Shown piece by piece: positions 54,380-64,000 of a stretch of 64,000 nucleotides of DNA. The notes beneath the pieces are model-generated. The model was given only the letters and a program-made list of their open reading frames with translations, was not told the origin of the DNA and searched no databases. The translations under genes were made by a program, and so were the position numbers. Location: assembly GCA_023376005.1 (NCBI GenBank), contig CM042145.1, positions 64,533,443 to 64,597,442 of the forward strand. The letters run 5' to 3'. The stretch comes from Doryteuthis pealeii. Taxonomy: Eukaryota; Mollusca; Cephalopoda; Myopsida; Loliginidae. Position 1 is the first letter of the stretch, and the number at the start of each line of letters is the position of its first letter.

Positions 54380-54622
54380 TTTACACACACACACACAGAG
54401 TGTGTGTGTTTAAGTTGATATTTTCTGGCAAGATCTAAATATGTTTCTAAGTTCTCATTTAAAATCTCAGGAAAAATGACAAAATGAATTTTAAATTTAA
54501 TTTTCTTCCTTTTCTTTCTAAAAAATAAAATCATCTTTTCATTACATTTTTAAAAAATAATTCACATTCAGAACAGATACAACACTTTTTTGTGTGTGAT
54601 CGTGCGTGTGAATGCACACGAA

Positions 54623-54656
<34 letters not shown>

Positions 54657-54884
54657 TGTGTGTGCTCGTCCACCTTTTCTGTGTCAGTGTGGGTGTGTTT
54701 CTGTTATTTCTGCACACACACTCATACAAACACACATATAGATATGTATCTGTGTGTACATATATGTATGTATGTATGTATGAACACATATACATAACTC
54801 AAAATAATTGCGTACACCTATATAGCTGTTCACTATTTTAAATAGATAATATTTAAAATCTTTTTTTTATTCTTTCATTATTTT

Positions 54885-56028
54885 ATTCTTTCTTTTTATG
54901 ATCAATCTGTATCTTCTTTCTTTCTTCTTTCTTTTTTTTCTTTCTTTTTATAATCAATCTGTATCTTCTTTCTTTCTTTCTTTCTTTCTTTTTATATCAA
55001 TCTGTATCTTCTTTCTTTCTTTTCTTTTTTTATGATCAATCTGTATCTTCTTTCTTTCTTTCTTTCTTTCTTTTTTATATCAATCTGTATCTTCTTTCTT
55101 TCTTTTCTTTCTTTCTTCTTTCTTTCTTTCTTATAATCAATCTGTATCTTCTTTCTTTCTTCTTTCTTTTTTATAATCAATCTGTATTCTTCTTTCTTTC
55201 TTTCTTTCTTTTTTATATCAATCTGTATCTTCTTTCTTCTTTTTCTTTCTTTCTTTCTTTCTTTATAATCAATCTGTATCTTCTTTCTTTCTTTCTTTCT
55301 TTCTTTCTTTCATATCAATCTGTATCTTCTTTCTTTCTTCTTTCTTTCTTTTTATATCAATCTGTATCTTCTTTCTTTCTTTCTTTCTTTCTTTTCAATC
55401 TGTATCTTCTTTCTTTCTTTCTTTCTTTCTTCTTTCTTTTTTATAATCAATCTGTATCTTCTTTCTTTCTTTCTTTCTTTTTTATAATCAATCTGTATCT
55501 TCTTTCTTTCTTTCTTTCTTCTTTCTTTCTTTTATATCAATCTGTATCTTCTTTCTTCTTCTTTCTTTCTTTTTTTTATAATCAATCTGTATCTCTTTCT
55601 TTCTTCTTTCTTTTTATTTCTTTCTTCTTTCTTTCTTTCTTTTTTATATCAATCTGTATCTTCTTTCTTTCTTTCTTTCTTTTTTATTCAATCTGTATCT
55701 TCTTTTCTTTCTTTCTTTCTTTTTTTTATAATCAATCTGTATCTTCTTTCTTTCTTTCTTCTTCTTTCTTCAATCTGTATCTTCTTTCTTTCTTTCTTTC
55801 TTTCTTCTTTCTTTCTTTTTATAAATCAATCTGTATCTTCTTTCTTTCTTTCTTTCTTTTTAGTATCTTTCTTTCTTTCTTTCTTCTTTTTTTATAATCA
55901 ATCTGTATCTTCTTCTTTCTTTCTTTCTTTCTTTTTTTCTTTTTCTCTTTCTTCTTTCTTTCTTCTTTCTTCATCTTGATCAATCTGTATCTTCTTTCTT
56001 CTTCTTTCTTTCTTTCTTTTTCTTTCTT

Positions 56029-56072
<44 letters not shown>

Positions 56073-56099
56073 TTTTCTTTTTATGATCAATCTGTATCT

Positions 56100-56131
<32 letters not shown>

Positions 56132-56185
56132 TTTTTTTCTTTCTTATCTCTTTCTTTCTTTCTCTTTCTTTATGATCAATCTGCT

Positions 56186-56229
<44 letters not shown>

Positions 56230-56254
56230 TTTCTTTTATGATCAATCTGTATCT

Positions 56255-56287
<33 letters not shown>

Positions 56288-56425
56288 TTCTTTCTTTCTT
56301 TCTTCTTTCTTCTTATTCTTCTTTCTTTCTTTCTTTCTTTCTTTTCTTTCTTTTTATGATCAATCTGTATCTTCTTTCTTTCTTTCTTTCTTTCTTTCTT
56401 TTATGATCAATCTGTATTTTCACAG
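54885..56425. repeat. Minisatellite: TTTC tract punctuated by a 20-bp motif
   Basis: About 28 copies of ATCAATCTGTATCTTCTTTC alternate with (TTTC)n of 12-60 bases, so the unit length varies (roughly 35-110 bp) while the punctuation motif stays almost constant. Open frames across it are translated repeats. Flanked on the left by unassigned DNA with AC/GT repeats (54380-54884). Confidence 0.95.
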
Positions 56426-56429
56426 TTAG

Positions 56430-56900
56430 TTAACTTTTATCTCATTTCATTATTCTTACTCATTCACCATAACAGGGCGCCCTAGGCCGGTACCTCTCTT
56501 TCTATATAACAAAGCCACCATCCATAATATAAGACATAATAGATAGCATTTGACTGTATGTTACAGTAACTTTTTTGCTCTTTACTCACTCTTTTCCAAA
56601 TCAGTCGCGCACTAGCCTTTGCCAACTGCGTAGTTAGATGCAGATAACAATGCCAGCTGCAACGGTAAATGCAGCTGTCTGTAGTCAAGTGCTTGTACAC
56701 CAAAACTCATTGCATAGCACGGCTTTGTGGGCGGCCCTCTCTCATAAGGTACGTGGCGGCTTGGCTATCTTCGACTGCAACTCGCACGTCAATTCAATTC
56801 TCTGCCAGTTAATTTCTTTCCTTCCTTCCTCCTAATAAAGAACCAATTACATCCATTAAATAAAGGTTAACAGCTGAGGATATATATATTTGACTTGATC
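56430..56900. other. Unassigned, higher-GC segment
   Basis: Less repetitive than its surroundings, with GC-rich patches near 56475-56490 and 56735-56770. It has two AATAAA signals (56833 and 56862), and TGTTAC...GTTAACA ends could make 56562-56871 an LTR, but no matching target duplication is seen. No coding frame is recognised. Confidence 0.25.
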
Positions 56901-57177
56901 ACTCTGGGTAAGCAACATTCAACCAGGTCATTTACGAAAGGGTGATCATTTGATAGTCCATTACATAAGCTTCCAGAACAACAACATTCTTCTCAAATTA
57001 TTAGTTTTCAGTATGGAACTGAACTTAAACAGAATTTCTCTAAAAAGTCGAGGATATTTGCAAAAGACAGAATTGTAAACATAATTTAAATTGCAGAGTA
57101 AAAAACTAAACTCCGAGAATAAATCTAATATAAAATATATTTAGTGTAATTTAATAATGTATACCTATGTGTATACT

Positions 57178-57181
57178 TTAT

Positions 57182-57232
<51 letters not shown>

Positions 57233-57284
57233 TCCCAATTATACTGTTGGCTGAAAATAGCTAAAAGTTGTTTGCATATATATA

Positions 57285-57348
<64 letters not shown>

Positions 57349-57366
57349 TTATATATATAATATATG

Positions 57367-57400
<34 letters not shown>
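57178..57400. repeat. Long (AT)n arrays
   Basis: Two AT blocks (57178-57232 and 57284-57400) separated by a short unique stretch with CAATTATACTGTTGG. Position-level accuracy of such arrays in assemblies is poor. 56901-57177 and 57401-57640 are unassigned. Confidence 0.9.
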
Positions 57401-57403
<3 letters not shown>

Positions 57404-57604
57404 TCTGAGGATAGGAGGTACTAGATGATTTATCTAGGCTCCCTGAAATAGGCTATAAGCTAAAAATCTAAATCTTCTGTTATTTCTTACGGATATAATT
57501 TTTCTCTGTGACCCTGACAATAAGAGCACACATTGAGCTCTACAAACTACGACATTTTAAAAAACTACTACGTTGTAAGGAAGATTTTTCCCCCTAATCT
57601 TTGG

Positions 57605-57638
<34 letters not shown>

Positions 57639-57660
57639 CAATTGTAATATAATGGATTTG

Positions 57661-57706
57661 GACTCATAACTTAAAGTTTCATGGTTATGCAATCATCAGA
57701 TGAGTC
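57661..57706 (-). ncRNA. Hammerhead ribozyme motif, family RZ-H
   Basis: Minus strand: stem I GACTCAT/ATGAGTC (seven pairs, the longest here), box CTGATGA, GAAA, stem III ACT/AGT with loop TTA, cleavage residue T. Stem II is poor (TTGC against CCAT; two pairs at best), so activity is doubtful. A local 30-bp duplication (AGTCAAATGGTTGAGAT) follows. Confidence 0.55.
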
Positions 57707-58390
57707 AAATGGTTGAGATCTTAAAAACCAGTAGTCAAATGGTTGAGATTTTTTTTAAATGCTCAAGATTTTAGAAACCAGTAGTTTTTTTAGCGTTTAT
57801 ATAAACGTGAAGCGTTTTCACGTGATGGAATAATATAAAGCTAAAAATGTTTTTTAAACTGTGGCTTGTTTAACGTTTATGTTACGTGGATAGTGTTCAC
57901 GAGATGTGATGTTATGACGGTAAATCTGTGTTTAAAAAAAATGATAATAAAACAAACTTGCTTTGGTTTTGATGCACGCGGTGTTCGGATGAAACTTTTT
58001 TTTATTTTAAATAAAAGGAGTGCGAAAATTAAGGGATCAATTAGGGTCAGGTGGTAAGTGACAGAGTAAAAAAATTGTTCATATATATATATATATATAT
58101 AATATTTCTGGAAATGTACGTGTCGACTTATGACTCCGGAAAGAGATGTCATTCTGGTTTGAAATCTCGCAGACACATTAATGTGTTTCTAACTAAGAAA
58201 CACAAAATTTGTCTTTTGGTTTTTACTAATTAAGTGATATAATTGTATAATTAAACAAAAATCAAGCAATTTCTAGAACTCTTTACAGTAAGGAAAAATT
58301 AAATAAGGAAAAATTGGGTAAAAAAGAAATGAATTAAACTAATACAGAAATACATCGACTTGTTGGATTATTTTCTGTATATATATATTT

Positions 58391-58670
58391 ACCAACCCCT
58401 CCGCACGAGCAGGATGTGACACAAGGTCAATTTCTTATGCGGAGTTTAACAGGTTTGAATTCAGAGTTTTCCTTCTCCTAGACCGGTTGCCTAACCAAGG
58501 TTACACTACTATTTATCCATAGTTGGAGGGAGAGTAGGTTTCATACCTTTCCGAAGGATATTAGCGCTAAGTGAAATGCAATTACCACATCCAGGATTTG
58601 AACTCGAGGCGACGAGTCCATTTCCCATGACTGTAAACATTACACCACGCGCTTCCATTTTCTGTATATA
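58391..58670 (-). mobile_element. tRNA-derived SINE, family S2, complete minus copy
   Basis: Complete from CCAACCCCTCCGCACGAGC to the tRNA-like head (complement of GCGCGTGGTGTAATG) at 58670, with B-box complement GGATTTGAACTC. One of the best copies. 57900-58390 and 58676-59302: unassigned; 58700-59000 may be a distant RZ-K relative. Confidence 0.85.
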
Positions 58671-59302
58671 AGGTGTGCTGAAGATCATCATTTGAATTTA
58701 TAAACTATTCCAAACAGTTTTGGCTGAATCGGCCAATCAAAACACTCAAACATGTATTTGATTTACTATTTAAAGACATTGATAAATTGTCACTCAATTG
58801 CTCTTTGGATGTACAGTCGAACGGACAAGGATTAGACGATCCTTTAACACGGATCAGCTGACAAGGATTAAAACTGATACTACAGCTTTCTACCTCAAGA
58901 AAGGATTATACTTTGTGCCACAAGGGATCTCTTCTGTAAAACTGCTTTCATTTACAGCTCTAGGATAGCCACACGAATCGTGACAAGACAAAACAAGTAC
59001 AGCTTCAGATTAAGGTGTAGACAGCCACGGTTATGATAGATATGCCGTCTATGTAAAGAGAAGGTTATGTAGCGCATTGCCAAAAAATGTAGAGCAGCCA
59101 CAAAGAATTGTTTTTGATTTGCATGAAGAGGTATAGCTTATCATGAAGCCAGATGCACTACTAAAAAGATTCAAGGCAATCTTTTGTTGAAAGCACTTTA
59201 ACTTTTTTTTACTACAGAAGACAATACTCATAAGCATAGAGAGAAAAGTTGTTTTATGCTCTTCGGTAAGAAGTTTTGATATAATGTCATCATTAATATC
59301 AA

Positions 59303-59697
59303 CTAGCAAAATAAAAAACACCCTCCGAAAAATGAATTTTTGAAAGATATTGCTTGAGGAGGTGGAAGTTCAAAATCAAATGTCGGAGAGTTTGAACCAT
59401 AAATCATGAAATCATCAAATTTATTAAAGAGTTAAAAAATAAAACAATTTGAAATCGAAACTAAGTTCTATTAACTTTGAATATCTATTAAAATAAAACA
59501 AACTATATATAAATATATGATACTGGGGATGCATCTTTTTAAACTTGTTTAAAAAAACCCAATGAGGACTGTCTAATGTTGCATGTTCAAATTTTGAGTG
59601 TATTTATTCTGTTATGACGATTTCGGGTATAGTGACGTAAGCAGTGACGTAGTTTTTGTTACAGACAAAAACTGGAAGCGAATCTCCATTATTAATT
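59303..59697 (-). mobile_element. Helitron family Z, first of two tandem copies
   Basis: On the minus strand it ends GGAGGGTGTTTTTTATTTTG and CTAG|T (plus-strand CTAG at 59303). The start near 59690 (AATAATGGAGATTCGC) lacks the TC. Non-coding. Confidence 0.65.
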
Positions 59698-60088
59698 CTA
59701 GCAAAATAAAAAACACCCTCCGCGCGATGTAAAAATAGATTTTTGAAACATATTGCCTAAGGGGTGGGAGTTAAAAATTCAATGTCAGCGAGTTTGTACC
59801 CTAAGTAAGTAAAATCATCAAATTCATTAAAGGATTAAATAATAAAACAATTTGAAATGTAAACCTCAAATATGTATTAAAATAAAACAAACTATATATA
59901 GATATATAATTCCAGTCATGTATTTATTAAAACTAGTTTAAAAAAAACAATGAGGACTGTCTAATGTTGCTTGTTCAAATTTTGAGTGTATCTATTCTAT
60001 GTCATGACGATTTGGGTAATGTGACGTAAGCAGTGACGTAGTTTTTGTTACAGACTAAAACCGGGAGCGAATCTCCATTTTTAATAGA
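59698..60088 (-). mobile_element. Helitron family Z, second tandem copy
   Basis: On the minus strand it starts A|TCTATTAAAAATGGAGATTC and ends GGAGGGTG...TTTTGCTAG (plus-strand CTAG at 59698). It directly follows the first copy. The first 50 bp resemble family A. Confidence 0.7.
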
Positions 60089-60111
60089 TATCAATGTGGC
60101 TAGTTTACCTA

Positions 60112-60350
60112 TGACTACTGGTTTAGCTCATTCGGTCGAGCAAACGCCAAGAAATCGCAAGGTTCATTGTTCGATATCGGAAACCGCCAACTCAGCGTAT
60201 AAGTAGCACAGATTGGGTAATTTTTGCAGTAAAGTGGTCAGTTGGCGGTAGGTGTGTTGCTCCCCCTAAACAAAACCATCTCTAGCGCTAGCGAAAGGTG
60301 GTTAGTCTCCATCGCTGTTCGATGGATATTGACTATATGCCACTCCGCTA
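60112..60350 (+). mobile_element. tRNA-derived SINE, family S1
   Basis: A-box-like TAGCTCATTCGGTCGAGC, B-box-like GTTCGATATC, then a diverged S1 body ending CCACTCCGCTAAATTTAC. Eighth-kilobase-scale divergence suggests an old copy. Confidence 0.75.
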
Positions 60351-60520
60351 AATTTACTCTTAATGTAGAGGCTAGAGAGTTAATTCGCTCAGAAAGAGTT
60401 TTTTTCAGTATAGGTACATAATTCGGCTAACAATTATTCCAATGCATATTACCTTAACTTACCTTAATTGATAGCCTTGTGCCAGACTAAGAGGTGCCAA
60501 CGTTTAATGAATAAATAAGT

Positions 60521-60732
60521 GGTAAAGTCAGCGGAGTGGCCTATTGTCGGCCTCAGCCAAACAACGGACGAGGCTATCCTCTTACGTAGCACAATGCTGA
60601 GTGGGAGCACCACATCTACCATCAGCACACTTTACCACACTGATCAGATTACCGGAGCTGTGTTACTTATTCGAGTTGGTGAGGACTGGTATCGAACCTA
60701 GAAACTTGCGATTCCACGGTGGATGCTCTACC

Positions 60733-60735
<3 letters not shown>
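60521..60735 (-). mobile_element. tRNA-derived SINE, family S1, minus copy
   Basis: Minus copy with the body from GTGGCCTATTGTCGG and the B-box complement GGTATCGAACC near 60690. The A-box end stops at GCTCTACC by an AT array (60737-60850). Confidence 0.75.
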
Positions 60736-60778
<43 letters not shown>

Positions 60779-60808
60779 ACATATATATATAATTATATAT
60801 ATTTTTTA

Positions 60809-60856
<48 letters not shown>

Positions 60857-60874
60857 AAGTCCGGAGTATAAATA

Positions 60875-60922
60875 AGCTCTGAAGATGATTTTTATAAATC
60901 GAAATATTGTTCAATATTAGCT
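60875..60922 (+). ncRNA. Hammerhead ribozyme, family RZ-I
   Basis: Plus strand: stem I AGCT/AGCT, box CTGAAGA, one extra T, stem II GATTT/AAATC with loop TTAT, GAAA, stem III ATATT/AATAT with loop GTTC (five pairs, longer than the others), cleavage residue T. All stems pair. The long stem III could allow activity as a monomer. Confidence 0.78.
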
Positions 60923-61209
60923 ATGAATATGATATAAAATCTTTTCACTTTAACAACATATTGTGTTGTTTTCATATCCTTTTATCTATCGTCGGATTCA
61001 TTTCCTTTCTCTTAACATTCAGAATTTTCTTTCTCCTAGACTGGTTGCCTAAACAATATTAAAGAGCCTAGTCCCCCTACTATTTTCCCATAGCTGGAGG
61101 GAGAATAGTTAGGGACATAACTTTTGCAAGTGTATTAGAACTATGTCAAATACAAACTCTCGGATGAATATATACCTTTCAACAATGTCAGTCTGCTATG
61201 AAAACACGT

Positions 61210-61212
<3 letters not shown>

Positions 61213-61259
<47 letters not shown>

Positions 61260-61260
61260 G

Positions 61261-61297
<37 letters not shown>

Positions 61298-61318
61298 ATG
61301 TGTGTGTGTGTGTGTGTA
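61213..61318. repeat. (AC)n(AT)n(GT)n compound microsatellite
   Basis: A near-palindromic AC, AT, GT array. The same arrangement precedes the RZ-G foldback at 52223-52325, so it may be part of the RZ-G element boundary. Confidence 0.9.
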
Positions 61319-61410
61319 AAAAGAAACTGGAAGTGAATCCGACGGTATGTTGAAAAAGGAAATAAAGGAAAGAAAGTATAGAATTGATAAACTAGGATAT
61401 TTTAATCAAT

Positions 61411-61514
61411 TTTACTAACACGTGTTTCGGTCAGGAGTTTATCCATGTGTACATTATTCAAACTATTAATATTTTTGAATAACCAAATGAAAATTCAACC
61501 TTCATCAGAGTAAA
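61411..61514 (-). ncRNA. Hammerhead ribozyme, family RZ-G, diverged single copy
   Basis: Minus strand: stem I TTTACT/AGTAAA (six pairs), box CTGATGA, one extra A, stem II GGTT/GACC (one G-U), GAAA, stem III ACA/TGT with loop CG, cleavage residue T. The pairing partners have changed together relative to 52429-52509 (TCACT/AGTGA has become TTTACT/AGTAAA), which argues for selection on structure. Confidence 0.8.
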
Positions 61515-61684
61515 TCCTTATTTTAAATGAAATTCGTTGGAAAAAGCGGAGAATTTTTGAAATGTTCGAAAAAATAACTTTTAAAAAAAAAATCACGTTT
61601 AGACGCGGTCGAGAAAGATGGTTAATGATGTCATATCGCATGCGAACAGATTTTGACAAAATTCCAAAACTTCTCTTTCGCGCC

Positions 61685-61729
<45 letters not shown>

Positions 61730-61741
61730 CAGACAGAGGAC

Positions 61742-61785
<44 letters not shown>
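61685..61785. repeat. (GA)n microsatellite
   Basis: A GA tract with ACAGAG interruptions. It directly precedes a Helitron X 3' end, where other copies have CTTT tracts. Confidence 0.95.
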
Positions 61786-61787
<2 letters not shown>

Positions 61788-61921
61788 AAATCATGATCAT
61801 TATACTTTTTACATATTGAACTATTTCGCAATAGCTCTTAAGTAAGCATATCAAACGTTGTAAGCATATGTAACGTTGTAATAAAATTATCATACTGTGA
61901 TATATCTACAGGCACTGCTAG
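61786..61921 (+). mobile_element. Helitron family X, 3' terminus
   Basis: Ends with the hairpin CTGTG/TACAG-type stem (ACTGTGATATATCTACAGG), then CACTG, CTAG and T. This copy fixes the true 3' end of the family (CTAG|T). Confidence 0.7.
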
Positions 61922-62299
61922 TTATTTTCTATTGCCCTTATTACTTAAATATTCCCATCCTTCCACTTTTCTGTTATATATAGTCACACAAATTTAATCT
62001 GCTCATACAGCGCATATTTATATTTACCAACACCTCCGCACGATTTGAATAAAGTCAATTATTTAAGTGGAGCTTACCAGATTTGAATTCAGTTTTTCTT
62101 CTCCTTGTCTGGTTGCCTAACTAAGGTTAAAGAAACCAGTCTGCTCAGCTATTTAGACATGGCTGGGGAGGGGGTAGATGATTCATATATTTTCCAAGTA
62201 ATTCTCTCTCTCTCTCTCTCTCTCCTCTCTCTTTCTTTCTCCCTCTCTCTCTCTCTCTCTATATATATATATTATATGTGTGTGTGTATGTGTGTGTGT

Positions 62300-62765
62300 G
62301 TGTGGAAAATGTTTAAAAAGAAAACAAACACAGGATGTCATGAACAATGGAAACTCTTTCTGTCGACACTTAAGTATTTCGGGGTTTTTTAAATTAAAAC
62401 CTTCTTCAGGACATTGAATATTTGTAAATTTGAGTAAAAGATGAAAGATGTTCAGTGAATGTTGAATGTGTAATGAAAGGATATTTACCGTTATTTACTT
62501 GGCGTTTTTATATGAAAGCCGATGACGCGACCATTGCATGTGAAAGTGAAAATTGATGATCAGAAACCGTCGCATGTCGAAGGTGAATTGTTCACGAGTA
62601 AATGTTAAAAAAGGTTATGACGTATTACATATGAATATTAATGTCTACAATGAGAAAATTATTAATTGTTGAAATACTTAAGTATCGACATAATGAGTCT
62701 CCATTGTTCATGACATCCTGTGTTTGTTTTCTTTAAATATTTTTCCTCATACTGTCGGATCAATT
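62300..62765. mobile_element. Inverted-repeat unit, family RZ-J
   Basis: Left and right ends share ACAGGATGTCATGAACAATGG (left near 62330) as inverted copies (right near 62700-62725). ACTTAAGTATTTC appears in both arms. The left arm carries a hammerhead; the right arm has lost the box. Confidence 0.6.
62361..62413 (-). ncRNA. Hammerhead ribozyme motif, family RZ-J
   Basis: Minus strand: stem I TGTC/GACA, box CTGAAGA, one extra A, stem II GGTTTT/AAAACC followed by an unpaired CC, GAAA, stem III ATACT/AGTGT (five pairs with one G-U) with loop TA, cleavage residue C. The CC bulge at the GAAA side is unusual and may reduce activity. Confidence 0.6.
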
Positions 62766-62794
62766 TCCTCATCGTACTTTCATATATATATATA

Positions 62795-63295
62795 TTAATA
62801 CACAAATAGGAAAGGCATGGTCGGCCACAAACAAACTATCAGTCATATGGAAATTCGATCTTACTGACAAGTTAAAGCAACAATTCTTCCAGGTTGCTGT
62901 ATGGCTGAACCATTTGGACACAAACGAAGCGCCTTGAGAATAAGCTAGATGGGAGCTGCACAAGAATGCTGCGTGCAGTCTTTAACAAGTCGTGGAAACA
63001 ACACTCCATAAGGAAGCAGCTGTATGGCCACCTGCCCCCATCTCACAAACCATCTGAGTGAGACGGACTAGGCATGCAGGACACTGCCGGAGAACCAAAG
63101 ACGAACTCATATACGACGTTCTCCTGTGGAGGCCAACACATGGACATGGGCCGCCCACCAAGGACCTACATTGATCAACTATGCGAGGATGCTGGTTGCT
63201 GCACAGAAGACCTCCCTGGGGCAATGCATGATAAGGAAGGTTGGCGAAAGATTGTCATGGATATTCGTGCTACTTGCGTGACATGATGATGGTGA
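62795..63295 (+). mobile_element. RTE-type LINE 3' fragment
   Basis: Frame-shifted text of the RTE C-terminus: IGKAWSATNKLSVIWKFDL, the KNAACSL region, RTRHAGHCRRTKDELIYDVLLWRP, then a broken Cys-rich end with (ATG)n at 63281-63292. It matches 7706-8290 with a deletion near 62900 (the LLYG stretch is missing). Confidence 0.8.
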
Positions 63296-63594
63296 TAAAT
63301 ATATAGTTGTAGAAAAAAGTGTTTCGCTGTTCAAGGTTGTTGGAGTTCTTTTGATATAAGATGTGCTCTAATTAAATTTATAGACTAGCCAAGGTCACCT
63401 GATTGACATTTCCAACCAATCACTAGCAATACTATTGGCCTGATAGAATACTTAAAGTCCCCCACATTGGTCATAATTCAAATTGCACACTTTGAGGACA
63501 CACATAGGATTGCCGGATCTTTAACAATACTCTCGAAGAACTTATACGATTACCAGTAACTGAGAACACTTTAGTAACCAAAGGTTTTTGTGGT

Positions 63595-64000
63595 TTGTTT
63601 TGTTTTACGGCATATCAACCTCAGTGGCTCATTTAATGCCGATAAAGTTTGAAATAAATCAATTCCTAATGGATAATACAATTTTATTATACATTTTTCT
63701 ATTTAACCCATAGATGGGACCCTAACAGGTACTACCACTCCGGGTCAGAGTGGACCAGGGAGCAATGGTGATGAAGGGGTGCTCCACATTCCCAAGCCTC
63801 CCAAACTGGAACCTCACCATCAGATAGAGTTTAACGTCATTCCCAGGACATGTAGACCCGTAGCCACCGCCTTCTAGCACCCATATAATAAAAAGGGGTT
63901 GGGGCTTGCCATAGGAGCAATAGGGTTGAGAAAATCATATAGGTGCTATGGCTTGTGTGACCAGCCGATTGATCGGAGGGGGCCTCTCCGACAGCCCGTC
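63595..64000 (+). repeat. Interspersed repeat R, running off the window
   Basis: Module 1 (TTTTACGGCATATCAACC, 63602), module 2 (63697) and the start of module 3 (GGCTTGTGTGACCAGCC, 63952). It continues beyond the right edge. The stretch before it (63300-63560) resembles the RZ-K body (GGCCAATCACTGG-like text). Confidence 0.85.

Overview
The window looks like a piece of a mollusc genome, most likely an octopod cephalopod. The reasons are AT-rich DNA packed with (AT)n, (AC)n and (CTTT)n microsatellites, several tRNA-headed SINE families of the cephalopod type, RTE and R4-like LINE tails, Penelope-like elements (PLEs), and many short repeats carrying hammerhead ribozymes. The species call is inference. 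I found no host protein-coding gene that I can support. Every recognisable coding stretch is a broken transposable-element gene, and most long open frames are translated microsatellites.

The central result is a dense population of self-cleaving hammerhead ribozyme (HHR) motifs. About twenty can be drawn by hand with the CUGANGA box, a stem II, a GAAA box, a very short stem III and a closing stem I. They fall into at least ten sequence families on both strands. Some sit next to PLE coding remnants (15819-15857 beside a remnant at 15960-16765; 48537-48581 downstream of a GIY-YIG frame at 47165-47794). Others sit in short non-coding units that look like retrozymes: non-autonomous, ribozyme-bearing retroelements thought to be mobilised by PLE machinery. 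The best array is at 45946-46902, with two direct 368-bp units, one ribozyme each, followed by an inverted third copy.

Layout. 1-8.4 kb: interspersed repeats, a candidate solo LTR (946-1486), SINEs, two Helitron-type elements and RTE 3' tails. 8.76-10.26 kb: a 1.5-kb pyrimidine tract. 10.8-16.3 kb: AT arrays, then a 2.4-2.6-kb block present on both sides of a 100-N gap, probably an unmerged assembly overlap. 16.2-17.5 kb: a PLE remnant fused to a Ty3/gypsy tail and LTR. 18-18.85 kb: three ribozyme families. 18.9-22.5 kb: serial R4-like LINE tails ending in (AAT)n, one split by a Helitron. 22.5-30.5 kb: repeats, a 5S-like pair, ribozyme units and nested SINE/LINE/SINE insertions. 31.3-34.2 kb: a decayed transposase-like gene and a solo LTR. 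34.3-35.3 kb: an RTE reverse-transcriptase remnant. 36.4-44.2 kb: Helitrons, SINEs, a mariner fossil and LINE tails. 45.9-49.4 kb: the ribozyme array, the best PLE frame and a second ribozyme array. 49.4-51.3 kb: two RTE fragments flanking a MITE. 52.3-53.0 kb: a ribozyme foldback. 53.7-56.4 kb: a Helitron and a TTTC-based minisatellite. 57-64 kb: further ribozyme units, Helitrons, SINEs and an RTE tail.

The elements probably interacted as PLEs supplying reverse transcriptase and GIY-YIG endonuclease, short hammerhead units acting as their non-autonomous partners, RTE or R4 LINEs possibly moving the SINEs, and Helitrons spreading short non-coding cassettes, including microsatellites. No copy here looks able to move by itself. 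All calls come from reading the sequence by eye; no alignments or folding programs were run.
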